Positions 1 to 4,734 of a stretch of DNA of 6,053 bases are shown piece after piece. Position 1 is the first letter of the stretch. The number at the start of each line of letters is the position of its first letter. The DNA comes from Candidatus Aquicultor primus (GTDB taxonomy: Bacteria > Actinomycetota > Aquicultoria > Aquicultorales > Aquicultoraceae), in assembly GCA_001767575.1 (NCBI GenBank), contig MELI01000012.1:788-6840 (forward strand), written 5' to 3'. The position numbers and the translations under genes are program-made. A model generated the notes under the pieces. The model saw nothing but the letters and a program-made list of their open reading frames with translations. It did no database searches and was not told where the DNA came from.

Positions 1-502
1 CTACGACCATAAATACGTCTACTCCCATTTCGGCTATAACCTGAAGGCTACCGAGATGCAGGCCGCCATAGGCCTGGCCCAGCTGAAGAAGTTCCCGGCC
101 TTTGTGGAGGCTCGCAAGAAGAACTGGGCCTACCTGCGCAAGGCGCTGGCACCGTTCGCCAAACAGCTTATACTGCCCGAGCCCACGCCTAAGGCCGACC
201 CCAGCTGGTTCGGTTTCCTGGTGACGGTGAGGGAGAACGCCGCCTTTAAGCGCGACGCGCTGGTGGCCCACCTGGAAGGTAACAAGGTGCAGACGCGCAT
301 GCTGTTCGCCGGCAACCTGATGAAGCACCCGTGCTTTGACGCTATGCGTAAAAGCGGCAAGGGCTACCGCGTAGCCGGCCAGCTTAAGAACACCGACGCC
401 ATTCTGCACCGCACTTTCTGGGTGGGCGTATACCCGGGCATGACGGCGGATATGCTGAAGTACATGGCCAAGACTTTTACGGATTTTCTTAAGGCGCACT
501 GA
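1..502 (+). CDS. rfbH: CDP-4-keto-6-deoxy-D-glucose-3-dehydrase (RfbH/E1-like), C-terminal part
   Basis: This is the C-terminal part of an enzyme in the DegT/DnrJ/EryC1 aminotransferase fold. The reading frame is open from base 2 and gives 166 residues to the TGA at 500-502; RfbH proteins are usually near 435 residues, so about 60% lies upstream. The ATG at 56 is an internal methionine. The opening residues (YDHKYVYSHFGYNLKATEMQ) and the ending (TFWVGVYPGMTADMLKYM) match the pattern I know for RfbH. Known role: with PMP and a [2Fe-2S] cluster it removes the C3 hydroxyl of CDP-4-keto-6-deoxyglucose in the cytoplasm, the committed step to CDP-3,6-dideoxyhexoses. The His that replaces the usual PLP lysine and the cluster cysteines lie upstream of the window, so activity cannot be checked here. 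A related sugar aminotransferase is less likely because the YDHKY block is RfbH-like. The next gene follows after 14 nt. Confidence 0.88.
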   Translation, partial: YDHKYVYSHFGYNLKATEMQAAIGLAQLKKFPAFVEARKKNWAYLRKALAPFAKQLILPEPTPKADPSWFGFLVTVRENAAFKRDALVAHLEGNKVQTRMLFAGNLMKHPCFDAMRKSGKGYRVAGQLKNTDAILHRTFWVGVYPGMTADMLKYMAKTFTDFLKAH

Positions 503-516
503 CCCCGTAACTATTT

Positions 517-1491
517 ATGACGCTTGAAAAAGTTCTGAAGAACGCAAAATGCTTTAAGCTGGTCTGCGGCGCCGGCAACGAGGACGCCGTAGAAGTGGAG
601 AAGCTCGTCTGTCTTTACGCTTCGGCCGGGGCCGATTACTTCGACCTGTCGGCCAAGGAGAACGTGGTGCTGGCCGCCATGCGGGGGCTGGAACGCGCAG
701 GCAAGAGCCGCAAGGAAAAATTTCTTAACGTCAGCGTAGGGATAAAGGGCGATCCCCACGTGAGCAAGGCGCGCATAGACCCCGAGAAATGCATAGCTTG
801 CGGCAAGTGTATGGGCGCTTGTATGATACAGCACGCCATAGTTCCGGGGAAAAAATACAAAGTGCAGACGATCCGCTGCATAGGCTGCGGGGCCTGCGCC
901 AAGGTTTGCCCCGTTAAAGCCATCACCATAGTTTCGGAGCCGGAACCGCTTTCCAAAGTGCTGCCCCCGTTGCTTAAACTCGGGCTGGATTCCCTGGAAC
1001 TGCACGCCGTGACGGAGGACGAGGAACTGGCCTACGCGCAGTGGCGCGAGCTGCAGGCGGCCTTTGGAGGCGTTCTGAGCCTGTGCATAGACCGCAGCCG
1101 CCTGAGCGACCGGCAGCTGCTGGCCCGGGTGAAAAGATTTATAGAAAAGCGCCCCGCGTATTCCACCATAATCCAGGCGGATGGCGCCCCGATGAGCGGC
1201 TGCGACGACAGGGACGCCACTACGCTGCAGGCGCTGGGTACGGCGCAGATAGTGGACAGGGCGGGGCTGCCGGTCTTCCTGATGCTTTCGGGGGGGACCA
1301 ATTCCAAGACCGCCAAGCTGGCCAGGCTTTTTGAAATAAAGTCCCATGGCGTGGCGTTAGGCTCGTACGCCCGCAAAATAGTGGCGCCCCTGATAGCCAG
1401 GGAAGATTTTTTGCGCAATAAGAAGGTCTTCGCCGAGGCTCGCGCTATTGCGGCCAAGCTGGTGAAAGCTTCAGTGAGGTACATGGGCTAA
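517..1491 (+). CDS. LdpA-like 2[4Fe-4S] ferredoxin-domain protein
   Basis: A 324-residue cytoplasmic iron-sulfur protein with no signal peptide or membrane segment. Residues 1-80 resemble part of a barrel (GADYFDLSAKENVVLAAMRG). Residues 92-131 carry two ferredoxin motifs: C92-x2-C95-x2-C98-x3-C102 and C121-x2-C124-x2-C127-x3-C131-P. The rest resembles the C-terminal domain of LdpA, with QADGAPMSG near 220-228, LSGGTN near 258-262 and GVALGSYARKIVAP near 278-291. LdpA is known in cyanobacteria as a redox-sensing Fe-S protein that affects the circadian period; the biochemical activity of the family is unclear to me. Its place directly after an RfbH-like gene, whose reaction needs electrons through Fe-S proteins, suggests an electron-transfer or redox role in deoxysugar synthesis; this is inference. 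An in-frame TAA at 508-510 leaves ATG 517 as the only sensible start, although no good Shine-Dalgarno precedes it. It overlaps the next gene by 1 nt. Confidence 0.82.
   Translation: MTLEKVLKNAKCFKLVCGAGNEDAVEVEKLVCLYASAGADYFDLSAKENVVLAAMRGLERAGKSRKEKFLNVSVGIKGDPHVSKARIDPEKCIACGKCMGACMIQHAIVPGKKYKVQTIRCIGCGACAKVCPVKAITIVSEPEPLSKVLPPLLKLGLDSLELHAVTEDEELAYAQWRELQAAFGGVLSLCIDRSRLSDRQLLARVKRFIEKRPAYSTIIQADGAPMSGCDDRDATTLQALGTAQIVDRAGLPVFLMLSGGTNSKTAKLARLFEIKSHGVALGSYARKIVAPLIAREDFLRNKKVFAEARAIAAKLVKASVRYMG
790..909 (+). other. Tandem [4Fe-4S] ferredoxin motifs within the LdpA-like protein
   Basis: Codons 92-131 encode eight cysteines in two CxxCxxCxxxC sets, the bacterial 2[4Fe-4S] ferredoxin arrangement. 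The second set is followed by the usual proline. The first set is followed by methionine instead. All eight ligands are present, so both clusters should form. The short spacing between sets (18 residues from C102 to C121) fits a compact inserted ferredoxin domain. Confidence 0.9.
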
Positions 1492-1493
1492 TG
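1476..1493 (+). promoter_or_regulatory. RBS and TAATG stop-start junction for the HAD phosphatase
   Basis: GAGG at 1476-1479 lies 11 nt before the ATG at 1491-1493. That ATG shares one base with the TAA stop at 1489-1491 of the LdpA-like gene. This layout favours reinitiation by the same ribosome and fixes the phosphatase start. Confidence 0.6.
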
Positions 1494-2246
1494 CCTGTTC
1501 TTTACGGCCCCGGCTGGGAGTTGAGTGAGATCTCCGGCCTTATCTTCGATAAGGACGGGACTATTATCGACAGCCACCTGTACTGGGGGGAGATAGTCAG
1601 GCGGCGGGCCACTGCGGTAATAAAGCATTACGGCCTTAGCAGCGCCAATTTTGATGAGATCTGTGGTTTTATGGGCTATTCTACAGAGCTGCGGCGGCTT
1701 AAGCCTGCAGGGCCGGTGGCGCTGGTGGCCAGGCCTGAAGTGATACACTCCCTGGCTATGGGGCTAACTGCCCTCTCCGTAAAGCCGGAAACGGAAGAAC
1801 TGGAAACCTTGTTCGGCGAGGTGATGACCGGTTTTAACAAGGATATTCTGCAGTATGTGAAACTGCTGCCCGGAGCAGAAAAATTTATCGCAAGGGCGAG
1901 TGAAGCGGGACTTAAGCTCTCTTTGGTGACCAGCGACAGCGCCGTGTCCGCGGAAAAGATACTGGCGCATACGGGCCTGAAACAGTATTTTGGACCGGTG
2001 ATAGGCAGGGAAAGCGTTTCTGCCGACAAGAAAACCGGCCTGCCGGCCTTAGCCGCGCTATCCGGAATGGCCGTCTCTCCGGAAAGAACGGCGGCCATAG
2101 GCGACGCTCCCGTAGACGCCGAAATGGCTTTGCGGGCGGGGCTTAAGGCAGCAGTAATGGTGGCCAGCGGACAGGTATTAAAGAGCGACTTGGCGGAGTT
2201 GAGCCGGTATGTCGCCGATTCATTTGCGGAACTTGACGTCAGGTAG
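1491..2246 (+). CDS. HAD-superfamily phosphatase (phosphoglycolate phosphatase-like)
   Basis: A 251-residue soluble haloacid-dehalogenase-type hydrolase, likely a small-molecule phosphatase. Motif I is FDKDGTIID, with nucleophile Asp20 and acid/base Asp22. Motif II is LVTSD, with Thr147. A lysine of motif III lies at 180/181 in DKKTG. Motif IV is IGDAPVDAEMA, with Asp205 and Asp209. Residues of about 35-125 form the helical C1-type cap that sets substrate choice, slightly larger than in typical phosphoglycolate phosphatases (about 220-230 residues in total). All catalytic residues are present. The substrate cannot be read from the sequence; the neighbouring sugar and aldolase genes suggest a phosphorylated sugar or aldol product rather than 2-phosphoglycolate. 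The ATG overlaps the previous stop as TAATG, so translation is probably coupled, and it ends 3 nt before the next gene. Confidence 0.88.
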   Translation: MPVLYGPGWELSEISGLIFDKDGTIIDSHLYWGEIVRRRATAVIKHYGLSSANFDEICGFMGYSTELRRLKPAGPVALVARPEVIHSLAMGLTALSVKPETEELETLFGEVMTGFNKDILQYVKLLPGAEKFIARASEAGLKLSLVTSDSAVSAEKILAHTGLKQYFGPVIGRESVSADKKTGLPALAALSGMAVSPERTAAIGDAPVDAEMALRAGLKAAVMVASGQVLKSDLAELSRYVADSFAELDVR

Positions 2247-2252
2247 GCTATG
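2241..2252 (+). promoter_or_regulatory. RBS and start of the aldolase fusion gene
   Basis: AGG at 2241-2243 ends 6 nt before ATG 2250. It forms the last sense codon of the phosphatase gene, followed by its TAG stop at 2244-2246. The gap between the genes is only 3 nt, so coupled translation is likely. Confidence 0.5.
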
Positions 2253-3983
2253 AAAACAAAAATATTGGATTGCACCATACGCGACGGCGGGCACATTAAC
2301 AACTGGGCCTTTTCCGATGCCTGTGTGCGCGCCTCCTATTACGCGGCGCTCAAGAGCGGGGTGGACTATTTTGAGATCGGCTATAAGACTGCCGCTTCCG
2401 GAGTTGCCAATGACCGCGGTCCTTTCGGGATTTGCGACGACGGGTATCTGGCTTCGGTGGTGACCGCTAACGATAAATGCCGGATCTCTGTAATGGTGGA
2501 CGCCGGAAAGATCACCAAGGACCTGGTCAGTGAAAGAAAAGCCGGCGAAACTTGCGTGTCCGTAATAAGAATCGCCGCGTATCCGCAGGAACTTGAGAAA
2601 GCTTTTGCCCTCGTGGAGGATTTTCACAAGAAGGGCTATGAGGTGTTCCTTAACCTGATGGCCTCTTCTGAACTTACGGAGGCCCATTACCGCCTGCTCG
2701 GGGCGTGGGAAGGCAGGAGTCTGCTGGCCTGTATAAATTTTGCGGACAGTTTCGGTTCATTCCTTCCTAAGGACATTTCGGAGCAGTTCGCGAAATTAAG
2801 GGCCGCCGGGTATGAAAGCATAGGTTACCACGCCCACAACAATCTGCAGATGGCTTTTGCCAATACGCTGCAGGCCATAACCGAGGGGGCCTATTGCGTG
2901 GACGCTTCCGCCTACGGCATGGGGCGCGGGGCCGGGAACCTGCCGATAGAAGTGCTGCTTTCCTACCTGGCAAAACAGGAAGAAGGGAAGTACAACCCCG
3001 TCCCGTACCTGGACGTTATAGACCGTTACTACGCGCCGCTCTTCAAACAGTACGAGTGGGGCTACGGGCTGTCTTCTCTTATCAGCGGCATAATGAACAT
3101 CCACCCTTATTACGTCAACGCCTTATTCTCCAAGAAGGCCTATACGATAGACGAGATCTTCAATGCGGCGGACCACATTAAGAAGAACTGTCCGGTTTCC
3201 TATTCCACTAAGGAGATGGAGTCCGCCCTCGAGGGGCGGCTGTTCCGCCCGAATGCCTGCGCTATCGGAGATGCGTTTTGGCTCGACATCGATAAACATC
3301 TTATCGCCAACCCCCAATTGGGCAAGCGCGTCAGCGAATTCCCGGTGGTCGGGCTCCATAAGGGGCGAAAAATATTGATCCTGGCCAACGGCCCGTCCAT
3401 TCTTAAACACAAGGACGCCATCCTGGATTTTGTCGGCAAGAACGATTGCATAACCATAGGCCTCAACTACCTGCAGTCCCTGTATAAAACCGATTATCAT
3501 GCTTTCGTAAGCAAGAAACGGTTCTTGAAGTATGTCAGCACTGTAAGCAGGGAAACCTGCCTGCTGCTGCCCGACTATTTTGACGAGTCCCTGATACGCA
3601 AGAACACGGACAATAAGTTTATAGTGTTCCCGATCAGGGAGTCTTCGGGCGAGGTGCCGCCTTTGAAGGGGACCGTGCAGCAATGCGCTTACCTTAACGT
3701 AGCAATAACAGCAGCTTTGTCCGCCTATTTAATGGGGGCTTCCGAGATATTTGTTGCCGGCATGGACGGCTACATGGGGAACGACGGGGACGAGATACGG
3801 TATTTCTATAATGAGGACGAAGTCCCCCAGAAAGAGGGCGCCTCTTCCAATATGTACGCCGGCCTGGCCACCGAACTCCGTAGGGTAGCCGAATACATAG
3901 AGTCAAAGGGCGTGCCGTTCACGATCATTACCCCCACTTCCCATAAAAAATACTACAGGAACCTGCTGGAGAAAACACTATGA
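2250..3983 (+). CDS. DRE-TIM pyruvate aldolase (4-hydroxy-2-oxovalerate aldolase-like) fused to a Rossmann-like C-terminal domain
   Basis: A 577-residue soluble two-part protein. Residues 1-240 form a DRE-TIM metallolyase barrel: the CTIRDGGH block gives Arg11, Asp12 and His15, matching the catalytic Arg17, Asp18 and His21 of DmpG. GYHAHNN (192-198) supplies metal ligands His194 and His196, and DASAYGMGRGAGNLPIEVL (218-236) is the conserved final barrel strand. Residues of about 250-330 look like the helical domain of the same family. Known chemistry of the family is metal-assisted aldol cleavage or addition with pyruvate enolate. From about residue 373 a second domain begins (ILILANGPSI, later FVAGMDGYMG at 501-510), which resembles DUF115/MptE-like or GT42 sialyltransferase-like Rossmann domains. 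Catabolic 4-hydroxy-2-oxovalerate aldolases are about 340 residues and lack this tail. No acetaldehyde dehydrogenase partner is visible. I infer a biosynthetic aldolase for a sugar or its substituent; the substrate is unknown. It overlaps the next gene by 4 nt. Confidence 0.87.
   Translation: MKTKILDCTIRDGGHINNWAFSDACVRASYYAALKSGVDYFEIGYKTAASGVANDRGPFGICDDGYLASVVTANDKCRISVMVDAGKITKDLVSERKAGETCVSVIRIAAYPQELEKAFALVEDFHKKGYEVFLNLMASSELTEAHYRLLGAWEGRSLLACINFADSFGSFLPKDISEQFAKLRAAGYESIGYHAHNNLQMAFANTLQAITEGAYCVDASAYGMGRGAGNLPIEVLLSYLAKQEEGKYNPVPYLDVIDRYYAPLFKQYEWGYGLSSLISGIMNIHPYYVNALFSKKAYTIDEIFNAADHIKKNCPVSYSTKEMESALEGRLFRPNACAIGDAFWLDIDKHLIANPQLGKRVSEFPVVGLHKGRKILILANGPSILKHKDAILDFVGKNDCITIGLNYLQSLYKTDYHAFVSKKRFLKYVSTVSRETCLLLPDYFDESLIRKNTDNKFIVFPIRESSGEVPPLKGTVQQCAYLNVAITAALSAYLMGASEIFVAGMDGYMGNDGDEIRYFYNEDEVPQKEGASSNMYAGLATELRRVAEYIESKGVPFTIITPTSHKKYYRNLLEKTL
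3366..3980 (+). other. C-terminal Rossmann-like domain of the aldolase fusion (DUF115- or GT42-like)
   Basis: Codons 373-577 encode an alpha/beta domain beginning with a hydrophobic strand and a GPS loop (ILILANGPSI), as seen at the N-terminus of DUF115/MptE-like and CstII-like sialyltransferase domains, where this loop contacts a nucleotide. A second strand and turn, EIFVAGMDGYMG at about 499-510, resembles the later GxDxY-type segment of those families. No further catalytic residue can be assigned by eye. A nucleotide or nucleotide-sugar binding role is plausible but not shown. Confidence 0.45.
3968..3983 (+). promoter_or_regulatory. RBS and ATGA overlap for the HpcH/HpaI aldolase
   Basis: GGAGA at 3968-3972 sits 7 nt before ATG 3980-3982, inside the last codons of the aldolase fusion gene. 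The TGA stop of that gene is 3981-3983, giving the classic ATGA overlap of translationally coupled genes. This supports ATG 3980 as the true start. Confidence 0.7.
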
Positions 3984-4729
3984 GCTTGAAAGAAAAACTG
4001 GAGAGCGGCAAGGAGATACTTGGCAGCTGGGCTATACTGCCCTCCCCTGAAGCGGCCAATGTGATGATAAAGGCCGGGCTGGATTTTGTGCTGATAGATA
4101 TGGAACACGGGCCCGCGGACTACGTGACCGCGCAGCGCATGGTTATGGCGGCCGAAGCCGCCGGCGGCTGCAGCGTTATCCGCGTGGGTGAGCATAACGA
4201 GGCGGCGGTGCTGAAGGCTCTTGATACCGGCACCGGCGGCGTGATAGTGCCGCATGTCTCCACTCCGGAGGACGCGCGGCGTGCCGTAAGTTTCATGCTG
4301 TACCCGCCCGAGGGGGAAAGGGGCTATTCCCCGTACACGAAAGCCGGAGGCTACATCCATTCGGCGGGGTACGTGCAAAAAGCCAACGCGGCGGTGCTGA
4401 AAGGCGTTATCGTAGAGGGGAAAACCGGCATAGATAATCTGGACGCTATCCTCGCGGTAAAAGGCCTGGACCTTGTGTACGTCGGGACTTATGATATTTC
4501 CTCTACGCTGGGAATCGCCGGCCAGACCTCCGACCCCAGGGTCCTTAAGGTCCTGGAAGAGTCCGTGGCCAAGATCCGCAAGGCCGGAAAGTCCGCAGGC
4601 TGCCTTTTTAAGAGCGAGGAGGAACTCCGCTATTTTAGGAAGCTCGGCATAGGTTTCCTGACTTATAAAGTGGATACCTGGGTGCTGTACGAGGAATTTA
4701 AAAAAGCCGCCGATATGGTGAGGAAATAG
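3980..4729 (+). CDS. HpcH/HpaI-family class II pyruvate aldolase
   Basis: A 249-residue soluble enzyme of normal length for the HpcH/HpaI aldolase family. Visible landmarks follow the family: DMEHG at 40-44 with the catalytic His43, VIRVG with the pyruvate-binding Arg68, VPHVSTPEDARRAV at 90-103, GERGYSPYT at 112-120, VEGKTGIDNLDAIL with metal ligand Glu146, and DLVYVGTYDISSTLG with metal ligand Asp172. No key residue is missing. Known members use a divalent metal to form a pyruvate enolate and add it to an aldehyde, or split 4-hydroxy-2-oxo acids such as 4-hydroxy-2-oxoheptanedioate. The location between another pyruvate aldolase and a ThDP enzyme, downstream of a CDP-deoxysugar enzyme, argues for a biosynthetic rather than an aromatic-degradation role (inference). 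The acceptor aldehyde cannot be read from the sequence. The next gene starts 2 nt after the stop. Confidence 0.92.
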   Translation: MSLKEKLESGKEILGSWAILPSPEAANVMIKAGLDFVLIDMEHGPADYVTAQRMVMAAEAAGGCSVIRVGEHNEAAVLKALDTGTGGVIVPHVSTPEDARRAVSFMLYPPEGERGYSPYTKAGGYIHSAGYVQKANAAVLKGVIVEGKTGIDNLDAILAVKGLDLVYVGTYDISSTLGIAGQTSDPRVLKVLEESVAKIRKAGKSAGCLFKSEEELRYFRKLGIGFLTYKVDTWVLYEEFKKAADMVRK

Positions 4730-4734
4730 AAATG
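4720..4734 (+). promoter_or_regulatory. RBS and start of the ThDP enzyme gene
   Basis: GAGGAA at 4720-4725 lies 6 nt before ATG 4732 and overlaps the last codons and stop (4727-4729) of the preceding aldolase gene. It is the best Shine-Dalgarno match in the window and fixes the start of the last gene. Confidence 0.7.

Noticed and set aside
56..502. ATG at 56 as the start of a short 148-residue protein
   Set aside because: The frame is open to the window edge, and the residues before this Met (YDHKYVYSHFGYNLKATE) are conserved RfbH sequence, so the Met is internal.
1255..1300. GC-rich and G-run segments (such as the G7 run near 1290) as possible frameshift or terminator sites
   Set aside because: The run lies inside conserved coding sequence (LMLSGGTNS) in an uninterrupted frame, with no following T-tract and no alternative frame that gives a sensible product.
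511..1347. Long antisense open frame (278 codons) opposite the LdpA-like gene
   Set aside because: The + strand frame has a complete recognisable ferredoxin domain and LdpA motifs. The antisense product shows no recognisable domain, is low in typical protein patterns and follows from GC-rich codons.
517..1491. A circadian clock role for the LdpA-like protein
   Set aside because: The resemblance is to the domain family only. Nothing else in the window suggests a cyanobacterium or clock genes, and the context is sugar biosynthesis.
2250..4729. An aromatic (meta-cleavage) degradation operon, because both aldolase families occur there
   Set aside because: No acetaldehyde dehydrogenase, hydratase or dioxygenase is present, one aldolase carries an extra domain, and the neighbours are a CDP-sugar dehydrase and a ThDP synthase.
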